Shown here in pieces: positions 42,423 through 51,223 of a stretch of 64,000 nucleotides of DNA. The stretch comes from Sulfurospirillum sp036802865. Lineage in GTDB: Bacteria > Campylobacterota > Campylobacteria > Campylobacterales > Sulfurospirillaceae. Position 1 is the first letter of the stretch. Every line of letters begins with the position of its first letter. The stretch covers positions 124,001-188,000 of the forward strand of contig NZ_DAIRVK010000006.1 of NCBI RefSeq assembly GCF_036802865.1, in the 5' to 3' direction. The notes beneath the pieces are model-generated. The model made no database searches. It saw only the letters and a list, made by a program, of their open reading frames with translations, and had not been told where the DNA came from. Made by a program: the position numbers and the translations under genes.

Positions 42423-43033
42423 GTAGCGCAATCGTATTAAATGAAAAATTAGAAAATGTTGGTGCATTGGCTCTTCCTTCAAGTTTTGAAGAGATCCATT
42501 CACACAACCTATATCTTTATGTCAAATCATACCAAGCTGCGCTTCGTTCAAACACTGCGAACACCAAAACAAAAGGTGAAGTAAGCGGTGGTGGTAAAAA
42601 ACCATGGGCTCAAAAAGGTCGTGGTGGTGCACGTGCTGGTAGTAGAAGAAGTCCAGTATGGGTTGGCGGTGGTGCTGCATTTGGCCCTAAAGCTAACAAA
42701 AATTATGATTTAAAAGTTAACAAAAAACAAAAAAAATTAGCACTTGAATTCGCATTGAATGAAAAAGCTGCTAATAACGCACTTTTTGTTGTTGATTCTT
42801 TGAGCGTTGAATCTGGTAAAACTAAAGATGCATCAAAAATCATGAAAACACTTGGTACAAGAGACGCATTAATCGTTAAAGAATTGGTTGATGAGAAAAC
42901 ATTGCTAGCGTTTAGAAATATTCAAAACTGCTACCTTGTTGAAGCGAATGAGCTTAATGCGTATTTAGCAACTGCGTTCTATGCGGTAATCATAGAAAAA
43001 TCAGTGCTTGAAACAATCACAAAAGAGGGCTAA
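42419..43033 (+). CDS. rplD: 50S ribosomal protein L4
   Basis: 204 residues. The extended RNA-binding loop KPWAQKGRGGARAGSRRSP and WVGGGAAFGPK is characteristic of L4, which lines the peptide exit tunnel. In E. coli L4 represses its own operon; no matching leader is obvious upstream of rpsJ here. Two bases separate it from rplW. Confidence 0.98.
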   Translation: MSSAIVLNEKLENVGALALPSSFEEIHSHNLYLYVKSYQAALRSNTANTKTKGEVSGGGKKPWAQKGRGGARAGSRRSPVWVGGGAAFGPKANKNYDLKVNKKQKKLALEFALNEKAANNALFVVDSLSVESGKTKDASKIMKTLGTRDALIVKELVDEKTLLAFRNIQNCYLVEANELNAYLATAFYAVIIEKSVLETITKEG

Positions 43034-43035
43034 GA

Positions 43036-43317
43036 ATGGCTGATATTACTGATATTAAGGCAATCCTTTATACTGAAAAGAGCTTGAGCCTTCAAGAGAA
43101 TGGTACAGTTGTTATCCAAACTTCAGTAAGAATGACAAAAACTGGTTTAAAAGAAGTATTAAAACAATACTTTGGTTTCACTCCATTAAAAATCAATTCT
43201 CTTAGAGTTATGGGAAAAGTTAAAAAGTTTAAAGGCATTGAAGGCAAACGTAATGATTTTAAAAAGTTTTATGTTCAGTTGCCAGAGGGCGCTAAACTAG
43301 AGAATGTGGAGGCGTAA
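43036..43317 (+). CDS. rplW: 50S ribosomal protein L23
   Basis: 93 residues. IKAILYTEKSLSLQENGTVV, GLKEVLKQYFGFTPLKINSL and KFKGIEGKRNDFKKFYVQL fit L23, which sits at the tunnel exit and docks trigger factor and the signal recognition particle. Spacing to both neighbours is two bases. Confidence 0.97.
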   Translation: MADITDIKAILYTEKSLSLQENGTVVIQTSVRMTKTGLKEVLKQYFGFTPLKINSLRVMGKVKKFKGIEGKRNDFKKFYVQLPEGAKLENVEA

Positions 43318-43319
43318 TC

Positions 43320-44150
43320 ATGGCAATAAAATCATATAAACCATATACCCCGAGTCGTAGATTTTTAACAGGACTTGATTCAAGTGACATTACAGCGAAA
43401 GCTAGTGTTCCTTCACTCCTTGTTAAAGTTGCTGCAACGGCTGGTAGAAATAACAATGGTAGAATCACTTCTCGTCATAAAGAAGCGGGCGCTAAAAAGC
43501 TATACAGAATTATCGATTTCAAAAGATCTAAATTTGATATCGAAGGTACTGTAGCTGCTATTGAATATGATCCAAACAGAAACTGTAGAATCGCTCTTAT
43601 TAATTATGTTGATGGTGACAAAAGATATATTCTTCAACCATCAGGCTTAAAAGTAGGCGATAAAATCCAAGCAGCAGAAGCAGGACTTGATATTAAACCA
43701 GGTAATGCAATGAAGCTAAAAAGCATCCCTGTAGGTACTATCTTACACAATCTTGAACTTAAACCGGGTAAAGGCGGACAAATGGCACGTAGTGCTGGTG
43801 GTTACGCTCAACTTATGGGTAAAGAGACTCAATATGTAATGGTAAGACTTCCAAGTGGTGAGATGAGAAAAATATTGGCAGAGTGTATGGCTACTGTTGG
43901 TGTTGTTGGAAATGAAGAGTGGGCAAACGTTGTTATCGGTAAAGCGGGTCGTAACAGACACCGTGGTATTAGACCTCAAACTCGTGGTTCTGCAATGAAC
44001 CCAGTTGATCACCCACACGGTGGTGGTGAGGGTAAAACCAACTCAGGACGTCATCCAGTAACTCCATGGGGACAACCAACTAAAGGTAGAAAAACTCGTA
44101 AGAAAAAAGCGAGCGACAAACTGATTATTTCTAGAAGAAAAGGAAAATAG
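43320..44150 (+). CDS. rplB: 50S ribosomal protein L2
   Basis: 276 residues, full length. The N-terminal YKPYTPSRRFLTG and C-terminal RGSAMNPVDHPHGGGEGK, including the conserved His needed for peptidyl transferase activity, are present, followed by the TPWGQPTKGRKTRKKK tail. It bridges the subunits through 23S rRNA. rpsS starts immediately after the stop codon. Confidence 0.99.
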   Translation: MAIKSYKPYTPSRRFLTGLDSSDITAKASVPSLLVKVAATAGRNNNGRITSRHKEAGAKKLYRIIDFKRSKFDIEGTVAAIEYDPNRNCRIALINYVDGDKRYILQPSGLKVGDKIQAAEAGLDIKPGNAMKLKSIPVGTILHNLELKPGKGGQMARSAGGYAQLMGKETQYVMVRLPSGEMRKILAECMATVGVVGNEEWANVVIGKAGRNRHRGIRPQTRGSAMNPVDHPHGGGEGKTNSGRHPVTPWGQPTKGRKTRKKKASDKLIISRRKGK

Positions 44151-44432
44151 ATGGCTAGATCGCTAAAAAAAGGTCCTTTTGTTGATGCTCATTTGTTGAA
44201 AAAAACGGTTGAAGCAAAAGAGACAAAATCAAACAAGCCGATTAAGACATGGTCTCGTAGAAGTACTATTATTCCTGATATGATCGGTATTACATTCAAC
44301 GTCCATAACGGTAGAAACTTTGTTCCAGTTTATGTAACAGAGAACCACATCGGTTATAAAATGGGTGAATTCGCACCAACTCGTACGTTCAAGGGTCATA
44401 AGGGCTCTGTTCAGAAAAAAATTGGTAAGTAG
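44151..44432 (+). CDS. rpsS: 30S ribosomal protein S19
   Basis: 93 residues. RSLKKGPFVDAHLLKK, TWSRRSTIIPDMIGITF and MGEFAPTRTFKGHK are the S19 signature blocks. The protein is in the 30S head next to S13 and contacts the A-site side. The AAGGAAAA ribosome-binding site lies inside the end of rplB. Confidence 0.98.
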   Translation: MARSLKKGPFVDAHLLKKTVEAKETKSNKPIKTWSRRSTIIPDMIGITFNVHNGRNFVPVYVTENHIGYKMGEFAPTRTFKGHKGSVQKKIGK

Positions 44433-44439
44433 GTAGACT

Positions 44440-44772
44440 ATGAGTAAAGCAATATTAAAATTTATCAGATTATCTCCTACAAAAGCAAGATTAATTGCGC
44501 GTGAAGTTCAAGGAATGAATGCTGAGCTTGCTATGGCAAGTTTAGAGTTTATGCCAAACAAAGGTGCAAAAATCATCTCTAAAGTGATCGCTTCTGCTGT
44601 TTCTAACGGTGGATTTGAACCACAAGAAGTTATTGTTGCTTCTTGCCGTGTTGACGCAGGTCCGGTACTTAAACGTTTTCTGCCAAGAGCAAGAGGTAGT
44701 GCGAGTGGCATTAGAAAACCAACTTCTCATGTATTTGTTGAAGTAGCAAAAGCTGCAAAGAAGGAAGACTAA
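44440..44772 (+). CDS. rplV: 50S ribosomal protein L22
   Basis: 110 residues. IRLSPTKARLIAREVQGM at the start and the loop GPVLKRFLPRARGSASGI with KPTSHVFVEV identify L22, whose beta-hairpin reaches into the exit tunnel (macrolide site). One base lies between its stop and rpsC. Confidence 0.98.
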   Translation: MSKAILKFIRLSPTKARLIAREVQGMNAELAMASLEFMPNKGAKIISKVIASAVSNGGFEPQEVIVASCRVDAGPVLKRFLPRARGSASGIRKPTSHVFVEVAKAAKKED

Positions 44773-44773
44773 G

Positions 44774-45487
44774 ATGGGTCAAAAAGTAAATCCGATTGGT
44801 TTAAGACTTGGTATTAATAGAAACTGGGATTCACGTTGGTTCCCAAGTAAACAAACCTTAGCGACAAGCATTGGTGAAGATTACAAAATTAGAACATTTT
44901 TGAAAAAAGAGCTTTACTATGCAGGCGTGAGTCAAATTTTGATCGAGCGAACTGCTAAAAAGCTTAGAGTAACTGTTGTTGCAGCACGTCCTGGTATCAT
45001 TATTGGTAAAAAAGGCTCTGATATTGAAAAATTAAGAGTTAAATTGACCAAACTGATTGATAAAGATGTAAACGTCAACATTAAAGAAGAGAGACGTCCT
45101 CAAGCATCAGCACAACTTTGTGCAGAAAACGTTGCAATGCAACTTGAGCGTCGTGTAGCCTTTAGAAGAGCAATGAAAAAAGTAATTCAAGGCGCACAAA
45201 AATCAGGTGCAAAAGGTATTAAAATTTCTGTCTCTGGACGTCTTGGTGGCGCTGAGATGGCAAGAACTGAATGGTACCTAGAGGGACGTGTTCCACTTCA
45301 TACACTTCGTGCAAAAATCGATTATGGTTTTGCTGAAGCACATACAACATACGGTGTTATCGGTGTTAAAGTATGGATCTTTAAAGGTGAGGTTCTTGTA
45401 AAAGGTCTTGCTCCAGAAAAAGAAGAAGCACCAGAGAAAGAGAATTCACGTAAGCCTAGAGCACGTAAAGAGAGAGGTAAAAACTAA
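44774..45487 (+). CDS. rpsC: 30S ribosomal protein S3
   Basis: 237 residues. GQKVNPIGLRLGINRNWDS opens the protein, the KH-type motif VVAARPGIIIGKKGSDIEK is intact and the C-terminal domain has SGRLGGAEMARTEWYLEGRV. S3 forms part of the mRNA entry helicase. The basic/acidic tail (EKEEAPEKENSRKPRARKER) is longer than in E. coli. It overlaps rplP by one base (TAATG). Confidence 0.98.
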   Translation: MGQKVNPIGLRLGINRNWDSRWFPSKQTLATSIGEDYKIRTFLKKELYYAGVSQILIERTAKKLRVTVVAARPGIIIGKKGSDIEKLRVKLTKLIDKDVNVNIKEERRPQASAQLCAENVAMQLERRVAFRRAMKKVIQGAQKSGAKGIKISVSGRLGGAEMARTEWYLEGRVPLHTLRAKIDYGFAEAHTTYGVIGVKVWIFKGEVLVKGLAPEKEEAPEKENSRKPRARKERGKN

Positions 45488-45912
45488 TGTTAATGCCTAA
45501 AAGAACGAAATATAAAAAGCAGATGAAAGGCCGCAACCGCGGTGAAGCCAGCAGTGGCGCATCAATCTCTTTTGGTGAAATCGGTCTCAAAGCTATTGAA
45601 GCTGGACGTATTGATTCACGCCAAATTGAGGCTGCGAGGATTTCTTATACAAGACATGTTAAGCGTCAAGCTAAGACTTGGATTCGTGTATTCCCAGACA
45701 AACCATTAACTGCTAAGCCTATTGAAACACGTATGGGTAAAGGTAAAGGTTCTGTTGATAAGTGGGTTATGAATATTAAGCCTGGTAGAATTATTTTTGA
45801 AATGGCCGGTGTTCCTGAAGAGTTAGCGCGTGAAGCATTAACACTTGCAATGCACAAGTTACCTTTCAAAACAAAGATTGTAACTCGAGAGAGCGAAAAT
45901 GAAGTATATTGA
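45487..45912 (+). CDS. rplP: 50S ribosomal protein L16
   Basis: 141 residues. LMPKRTKYKKQMKGRNRGEA at the N-terminus and RMGKGKGSVDKWVMNIKPGR are the L16 signatures. The protein lies at the A-site tRNA elbow. The gene overlaps rpsC by one base and rpmC by 14 bases, consistent with strict coupling. Confidence 0.98.
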   Translation: MLMPKRTKYKKQMKGRNRGEASSGASISFGEIGLKAIEAGRIDSRQIEAARISYTRHVKRQAKTWIRVFPDKPLTAKPIETRMGKGKGSVDKWVMNIKPGRIIFEMAGVPEELAREALTLAMHKLPFKTKIVTRESENEVY

Positions 45913-46087
45913 TTTAAACGGCAAAAGCGCGTCAGAGCTTTTAGAGTTGTTAAAAGAGAAAAAGGTTCTTTTGTTTACATTAAGACAAAAGCTAAAAACA
46001 ATGCAACTTACTAATCCAAATGAGATTAAAGAAGTTAGAAGAGATATCGCACGTATTAATACGGCAATTTCTGCTCAAAACAAGTAG
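45899..46087 (+). CDS. rpmC: 50S ribosomal protein L29
   Basis: 62 residues, two helices: SASELLELLKEKKVLLFTLR and the conserved NPNEIKEVRRDIARINT. L29 sits beside L23 at the tunnel exit. It starts within the end of rplP and is nine bases from rpsQ. Confidence 0.95.
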   Translation: MKYIDLNGKSASELLELLKEKKVLLFTLRQKLKTMQLTNPNEIKEVRRDIARINTAISAQNK

Positions 46088-46096
46088 GGGTAACTA

Positions 46097-46348
46097 ATGG
46101 CTTTAAAACGAGAGATTCAAGGCGTAGTTGTTCAGAAAACTGGTGATAAAACTATCACCGTTTTGGTAGAGAGACGTGTAATGCACCCGAGATATCGCAA
46201 GTTCGTTAAACGTTTCAAAAAATACCTTGTCCATGACGAGAGCAACCAAGTAAAAATCGGCGATACAATAAGCGCTATCGAGTGCAGACCACTTTCAAAA
46301 AGAAAGTCTTTTAGACTTAGCGCAATTGTAAAAGTGGGAGTAGAATAA
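46097..46348 (+). CDS. rpsQ: 30S ribosomal protein S17
   Basis: 83 residues with the OB-fold pattern of S17: GVVVQKTGDKTITVLVERRV, HPRYRKFVKRFKKYLVHDE and IECRPLSKRKSFRL. It is a primary 16S rRNA binder. The stop overlaps the rplN ATG by one base (TAATG). Confidence 0.97.
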   Translation: MALKREIQGVVVQKTGDKTITVLVERRVMHPRYRKFVKRFKKYLVHDESNQVKIGDTISAIECRPLSKRKSFRLSAIVKVGVE

Positions 46349-46716
46349 TGATACAAAGTTTTACTAGATTAGCTGTTGCTGATAACAGTGGTGCTAAAGA
46401 GATCATGTGTATTAAAGTTCTTGGTGGTAGTAAACGTCGTTATGCAACAGTAGGTGATGTTATCATCGCTTCTGTCAAAAAAGCTTTACCAAGTGGTAAA
46501 GTGAAAAAAGGACAGGTTGTTAAAGCGGTTATCGTAAGAACAAAAAAAGAGATCCAAAGAGAAAATGGCTCATTGATTCGTTTTGATGAAAATGCAGCTG
46601 TTATTCTTGATAACAAAAGAGAGCCAATCGGTACACGTATTTTCGGACCAGTAGGTCGTGAAGTTCGTTATGCTAACTTTATGAAAATCGTATCTTTGGC
46701 ACCGGAGGTACTATAA
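46348..46716 (+). CDS. rplN: 50S ribosomal protein L14
   Basis: 122 residues, exactly the usual length. MIQSFTRLAVADNSGAKEIM, VLGGSKRRYATVGDVI and GTRIFGPVGREVR are diagnostic. L14 forms an intersubunit bridge and binds the silencing factor RsfS. Overlaps rplX by one base. Confidence 0.98.
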   Translation: MIQSFTRLAVADNSGAKEIMCIKVLGGSKRRYATVGDVIIASVKKALPSGKVKKGQVVKAVIVRTKKEIQRENGSLIRFDENAAVILDNKREPIGTRIFGPVGREVRYANFMKIVSLAPEVL

Positions 46717-46952
46717 TGGCGACTAAGATGAAAATTAAAAAAGGCGATACTGTTAAAGTAATCGCAGGCGATGATAAAGGTAAAGAGGCAAAAGTTGTTC
46801 AAGTTTTGCCAAAAACTTCACAAGTCGTTGTTGAGGGTTGCAAAGTAGTAAAAAAAGCCATTAAGCCAAGCGAGAGTAATCCTAAGGGTGGTTTTGCAAA
46901 TCTTGAAAAACCAATTCATGTCTCTAACGTGGCTAAAGTAGAGGGTAAATAA
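46716..46952 (+). CDS. rplX: 50S ribosomal protein L24
   Basis: 78 residues. The KOW motif KKGDTVKVIAGDDKGKEAKV is followed by NPKGGFANLEKPIHVSNV. It initiates 50S assembly. Shorter than the ~104 residues of E. coli, as usual in Campylobacterota. Its stop overlaps the rplE start by one base. Confidence 0.97.
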   Translation: MATKMKIKKGDTVKVIAGDDKGKEAKVVQVLPKTSQVVVEGCKVVKKAIKPSESNPKGGFANLEKPIHVSNVAKVEGK

Positions 46953-47497
46953 TGAACAGATTGCAAGAGAAATTTAATGCTGAAGTTAGTCCAGCATTGG
47001 TTAAAGAGTTTAATATTGCTAATCCTATGTTGTCACCTAAAATCGAAAAAATCGTTATCAGTGTTGGTGCTGGTGAAGAAGGTAAAGACACTAAGTTATT
47101 GCAAAATATCGTCGATACCATCTCTTTGATCGCTGGACAAAAAGCAGTTGTTGCAAATGCTAAGAAATCAGTTGCTGGTTTTAAAGTAAGACAAGGCTAT
47201 CCAGTAGGTGTTAAAGTAACACTTCGCAAAGAGAATATGTATGCATTTTTGGACAAACTAATCTCTGTTGCTCTTCCTAGAGTAAAAGATTTTAGAGGCC
47301 TTCCAAAAGTAGGTTTTGATGGACGTGCAAACTATAACTTTGGTCTTAATGAACAACTAATGTTCCCTGAGGTTGAGTATGATAACATTATGAAAACTCA
47401 CGGAATGAATATTACGATCGTAACAACTGCTAGCAATGATAAAGAAGCATTTAGACTTCTTGAACTCATTGGTTTGCCGTTCGCAAAAGGTAAATAA
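46952..47497 (+). CDS. rplE: 50S ribosomal protein L5
   Basis: 181 residues. NPMLSPKIEKIVISVGAGEE, AGFKVRQGYPVGVKVTLR and ALPRVKDFRGLP identify L5, the 5S rRNA-binding protein of the central protuberance. One base separates it from rpsN. Confidence 0.98.
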   Translation: MNRLQEKFNAEVSPALVKEFNIANPMLSPKIEKIVISVGAGEEGKDTKLLQNIVDTISLIAGQKAVVANAKKSVAGFKVRQGYPVGVKVTLRKENMYAFLDKLISVALPRVKDFRGLPKVGFDGRANYNFGLNEQLMFPEVEYDNIMKTHGMNITIVTTASNDKEAFRLLELIGLPFAKGK

Positions 47498-47498
47498 T

Positions 47499-47684
47499 AT
47501 GGCTAAAAAATCGATGATTGCAAAGGCTGCTAGAAAGCCTAAGTTTCAAGTAAGAGCATACACAAGATGTCAAATTTGTGGACGTCCACACTCTGTTTAC
47601 AGAGATTTTGGTATCTGCAGAATTTGTCTTCGTAAAATGGCAAATGAGGGTCTTATTCCAGGCCTCAAAAAAGCAAGCTGGTAA
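47499..47684 (+). CDS. rpsN: 30S ribosomal protein S14, zinc-binding type
   Basis: 61 residues from the ATG after rplE (an upstream start inside rplE is not credible). The short form with two CxxC pairs, CQICGRPHSVY and CRICLRKMA, is the zinc-containing type. A zinc-free paralogue may exist elsewhere but is not seen in this window. Confidence 0.97.
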   Translation: MAKKSMIAKAARKPKFQVRAYTRCQICGRPHSVYRDFGICRICLRKMANEGLIPGLKKASW

Positions 47685-47695
47685 GGAAATAGACT

Positions 47696-48091
47696 ATGAT
47701 TAATGATCTAGTAGCAGATTCTTTAACAAGAATCAGAAATGCATCAATGAGAAAACTTGATGTCACAAAGTTAATGCATTCAAAACTGGTTGAAGCGATT
47801 TTAGTTATTTTCCAAAACAAAGGTTATATCGAAAGTTTTAACGTTGTTGAAGAAGGTCCTAAGAAATTTATCAATGTTGTTTTGAAGTATGATGCAAGAG
47901 GCAGCCAAGTTATTAGTGAAGTGAAAAAAATCTCAAAACCGGGACGTAGAGTCTATAAAGGTTGCGATGAAATTAAACGCTTCAAAAATGGTTATGGTAC
48001 TATTGTTGTTAGTACATCAAAAGGTGTTCTCAGTAATGATGACGCTCACAAAGCAGGTCTTGGTGGCGAAGTTATCTGTAGTATTTGGTAA
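47696..48091 (+). CDS. rpsH: 30S ribosomal protein S8
   Basis: 131 residues. NDLVADSLTRIRNASMRK at the start and GYGTIVVSTSKGVLSNDDA near the end fit S8, which in E. coli also represses the spc operon. The 76 bases to rplF, the longest gap in this part of the cluster, are A+T rich and show no clear promoter. Confidence 0.98.
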   Translation: MINDLVADSLTRIRNASMRKLDVTKLMHSKLVEAILVIFQNKGYIESFNVVEEGPKKFINVVLKYDARGSQVISEVKKISKPGRRVYKGCDEIKRFKNGYGTIVVSTSKGVLSNDDAHKAGLGGEVICSIW

Positions 48092-48167
48092 TTAGCTGTT
48101 CTTTTATGGTATTCGATATCCATTCATAAGATTATAAGCTTATCGTAGACAAGTAAAAGGAAATAAA

Positions 48168-48704
48168 ATGTCTCGTATTGGTAAAAAGCCTGTTAAGATA
48201 CCTGCTGGCGTTGAAGTGTCAGTCAATGGTGATTTAGTAGAGTTTAAAAAAGGCAGTGTTCAAAAAGTATTGGATACTAAGGGAAATGTTGACGTAAAAG
48301 TTGAAGATGGAGAGCTTGTATTTATTTCAAAAGGTGCTGATCGTCAGAGCAGCGCTTTTTGGGGAACATACCGCGCACTTGGTCAAAATGTTATCACAGG
48401 TTTAACAGAAGGTTTTAAAAAGCAACTTGAAATTAATGGTGTTGGTTATAGAGCAGCTGTTAATGGTAATGTTCTTGAGCTTCAACTCGGATTTTCTCAC
48501 CCTATCAATTATGAATTCCCAAAAGATATTCAAATTGTAGTTGAAAAAAACGTGGTTACAATTCAAGGTGATGACAAGCAAGTAGTTGGTCAGATTGCTG
48601 CCGAAATTAGAAGTTTTAGAGCTCCAGAGCCTTACAAGGGTAAAGGTGTTAAATATTCTGATGAAACTATTATCCGTAAAGCCGGAAAAACTTCCAAGAA
48701 GTAG
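48168..48704 (+). CDS. rplF: 50S ribosomal protein L6
   Basis: 178 residues. SRIGKKPVKIPAGVEVSVNG, INGVGYRAAVNGNVLELQLG and PEPYKGKGVKYSDE are L6 landmarks. It lies near the sarcin-ricin loop and is needed for factor binding. AAAAGGAA precedes the ATG. Confidence 0.98.
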   Translation: MSRIGKKPVKIPAGVEVSVNGDLVEFKKGSVQKVLDTKGNVDVKVEDGELVFISKGADRQSSAFWGTYRALGQNVITGLTEGFKKQLEINGVGYRAAVNGNVLELQLGFSHPINYEFPKDIQIVVEKNVVTIQGDDKQVVGQIAAEIRSFRAPEPYKGKGVKYSDETIIRKAGKTSKK

Positions 48705-48713
48705 GGGTAAGAG

Positions 48714-49070
48714 ATGAGAGCAAATATTTTAAAACGAAAGCTTGCACTAAGAGTTAAACGTAAAAAAAGAGTAAGAGCAGATATTTCTGGTACTGAACAA
48801 AGACCAAGAATTTCTTTCTTTAAATCAAACAGATTTCTATATGCGCAAGCAATTGATGATGTTAGTGGCGTTACGTTGGCAAGTGTAGATGGCAAAAAAT
48901 TAGGGTTCAATGCTAGTAAAACAAGTGCAACAGAAGTTGCAAAGGTTTTTGCAGAGACGCTAAAGGCTAAAAACTTAACTAAAGTTGTCTATGATAGAAA
49001 TGGTTATTTGTATCATGGTGTAGTTGCTGCTTTCGCAGACGGCCTTAGAGCAAACGGCATAGTGCTATAA
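48714..49070 (+). CDS. rplR: 50S ribosomal protein L18
   Basis: 118 residues. LALRVKRKKRVRADISGT, RPRISFFKSNRFLYAQAIDD and YDRNGYLYHGVVAAFADGLR are characteristic of L18, which binds 5S rRNA together with L5. Confidence 0.97.
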   Translation: MRANILKRKLALRVKRKKRVRADISGTEQRPRISFFKSNRFLYAQAIDDVSGVTLASVDGKKLGFNASKTSATEVAKVFAETLKAKNLTKVVYDRNGYLYHGVVAAFADGLRANGIVL

Positions 49071-49094
49071 GAAAAAGAAGAGGATAACGATTCA

Positions 49095-49538
49095 ATGGAA
49101 AAATATAACAGAGAAGAGTTTGAAGAAGTCATCGTTAACATTGGCCGCGTAACAAAAGTTGTTAAAGGCGGTAGACGTTTTAGATTTACAGCACTAGTCG
49201 TTGTTGGAAATAAAAAAGGTCTTGTTGGCTTTGGTTTTGGTAAAGCTAAAGAGGTTCCTGATGCTATTAGAAAAGCAGTTGATGATGCGTTTAAAAACAT
49301 TGTCAAAGTAAATATCAAAGGTTCAACAATCGCTCATGATGTTGAAGTTAAATTTAATGCAAGTCGTATTATTCTTAAACCAGCAAGTGACGGTACCGGC
49401 GTAATCGCTGGTGGTGCAACTCGCCCTGTCGTTGAACTTGCAGGTATTAAAGATATTTTGACAAAGTCATTGGGTTCAAACAACGCTTCTAACGTGGTAA
49501 GAGCAACTATTAAAGCTCTTAGCATGATTAAAAGTTAA
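49095..49538 (+). CDS. rpsE: 30S ribosomal protein S5
   Basis: 147 residues. Double-stranded-RNA-binding-like N domain with INIGRVTKVVKGGRRF-type wording (NIGRVTKVVKGGRRFRFTAL), GVIAGGATRPVVELAG and NVVRATIKALSM. S5 affects accuracy. Seventeen bases separate it from rplO; rpmD (L30), which lies here in many bacteria, is absent. Confidence 0.98.
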   Translation: MEKYNREEFEEVIVNIGRVTKVVKGGRRFRFTALVVVGNKKGLVGFGFGKAKEVPDAIRKAVDDAFKNIVKVNIKGSTIAHDVEVKFNASRIILKPASDGTGVIAGGATRPVVELAGIKDILTKSLGSNNASNVVRATIKALSMIKS

Positions 49539-49555
49539 GTAAAGAAGGATTCAAA

Positions 49556-49960
49556 ATGGCATTAGATAATCTTACACCAGCAGAAAACTCTACTAAAAAG
49601 ATCAAACGCGTAGGTCGTGGTCAAGGTAGTGGTATGGGTAAAACTGCAAGCCGTGGTAATAATGGTCAAAAGTCTCGTACAGGTTACAAACGTAAAAGAG
49701 GTTTTGAAGGTGGTCAACAACCACTTCAACGAAGATTACCAAAAGTTGGTTTTACTTCTAAAGTTGAAAAACCTTATATTATCAATGTTGATAAAATTAA
49801 AGCAGTTGCAGAACTTGCTGAAATTACAGTTGATACAATTCGTGAAGTACATAAAATGGCAAGTACAGTTGTTAAAGTGAAATTGATTGGTGCAGGCGCA
49901 AAAGCGCTAACGGCTAAAATCAAAGACGAAAACGTCGTTTTTACTGGAATGAGTAAATGA
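49556..49960 (+). CDS. rplO: 50S ribosomal protein L15
   Basis: 134 residues. RVGRGQGSGMGKTASRGNNG and RGFEGGQQPLQRRLPKVGF are the conserved L15 N-terminal loops. It organises 23S rRNA late in assembly. It overlaps secY by four bases (ATGA). Confidence 0.98.
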   Translation: MALDNLTPAENSTKKIKRVGRGQGSGMGKTASRGNNGQKSRTGYKRKRGFEGGQQPLQRRLPKVGFTSKVEKPYIINVDKIKAVAELAEITVDTIREVHKMASTVVKVKLIGAGAKALTAKIKDENVVFTGMSK

Positions 49961-51219
49961 GCCAAGATCTTACGAAGAAGATCTTAGTTACATTAGGCTT
50001 TATATTTGCATACAGGATACTGGCATATGTGCCAGTTCCTGGTGTAAATCTAGCCGTAATTAAAGAGTTCTTCGACTCCAATAGCTCAAATGCCCTTGGA
50101 ATGTTTAATATGTTCAGCGGTAACGCTGCACAACGTCTTAGTATTATATCGTTAGGTATTATGCCTTACATCACCGCATCTATTATCATGGAACTTCTTG
50201 CAGCAACTTTCCCCGCACTTGGTAAAATGAAAAAAGAGCGTGATGGTATGGTTAGATACATGCAAATCATTCGATATGCAACGATTGTTATTACGATTGT
50301 ACAAGCCATTGGTGTTTCCGTTGGTCTTGGAGGGTTAAGTGGTCGCGCAGGCGAGAGTGCTATTATGATCGATATGACAACCTTTACAGCGATTGCTGCT
50401 GCGAGTATGCTTACTGGAACCATGTTACTCATGTGGATTGGTGAGCAGATTACACAGCGCGGTATTGGTAATGGTATCAGTTTGATTATTTTTGCAGGTA
50501 TCGTTTCAGGAATTCCTAGTGCGATTGGCGGAACCATTAACCTTGTCAATACGGGAGAGTTAAATTTCCTTGTTGTCATTGGTATTTTAGCCGTTATCTT
50601 AGCGACGGTTGGTTCTATTATTTATGTTGAAATGGGTGAGCGTCGTATTCCGATTTCATATTCGCGAAAAGTCGTGCTTCAAAATCAACACAAACGTATT
50701 ATGAACTATGTGCCTATTAAAATGAATCTTAGTGGTGTTATTCCTCCTATTTTTGCAAGTGCAATTTTGATGTTTCCATCAACTATTATGCAAGCAAGTA
50801 CAAACCCTATTGTTCAATCCATTCATGATTTTCTCAACCCAAACAGCTATGTTTTTAACGTTCTTACATTCTTGTTTGTTATTTTCTTTGCGTATTTTTA
50901 TGCATCGATTGTTTTCAATGCAAAAGATATCTCTGAGAATCTTAAAAAACAAGGTGGTTTTATTCCCGGTGTTCGACCAGGTGAAAGCACAGCACTTTTC
51001 TTAAATGAAGTAGCCGGCAGATTAACCCTTTGGGGATCAATCTACCTAGGGCTTATTTCTACCCTTCCATGGGTTTTGGTAAAAGTGATGGGAGTACCGT
51101 TCTATTTTGGTGGAACAGCTGTATTGATTGTTGTGCAAGTAGCACTTGATACAATGCGTAAAATTGAAGCACAGATGTACATGAATAAATATGAAACACT
51201 TAGTGCTGTAGGTCTTTAA
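49957..51219 (+). CDS. secY: Preprotein translocase subunit SecY
   Basis: 420 residues with ten predicted membrane helices. Recognisable segments are YVPVPGVNLAVIKEFF (plug region), GIMPYITASIIMELL, GIGNGISLIIFAGI, and MNYVPIKMNLSGVIPPIFA. The cytoplasmic loop GFIPGVRPGESTA is needed for SecA and ribosome contact. It is the channel for protein export. Coupled to rplO by overlap; map follows four bases after its stop. Confidence 0.98.
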   Translation: MSQDLTKKILVTLGFIFAYRILAYVPVPGVNLAVIKEFFDSNSSNALGMFNMFSGNAAQRLSIISLGIMPYITASIIMELLAATFPALGKMKKERDGMVRYMQIIRYATIVITIVQAIGVSVGLGGLSGRAGESAIMIDMTTFTAIAAASMLTGTMLLMWIGEQITQRGIGNGISLIIFAGIVSGIPSAIGGTINLVNTGELNFLVVIGILAVILATVGSIIYVEMGERRIPISYSRKVVLQNQHKRIMNYVPIKMNLSGVIPPIFASAILMFPSTIMQASTNPIVQSIHDFLNPNSYVFNVLTFLFVIFFAYFYASIVFNAKDISENLKKQGGFIPGVRPGESTALFLNEVAGRLTLWGSIYLGLISTLPWVLVKVMGVPFYFGGTAVLIVVQVALDTMRKIEAQMYMNKYETLSAVGL

Positions 51220-51223
51220 TTGT

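Noticed and set aside
49539..49555. rpmD (L30) between rpsE and rplO
   Set aside because: Only 17 bases separate the two genes; L30 is absent, as usual in Campylobacterota.
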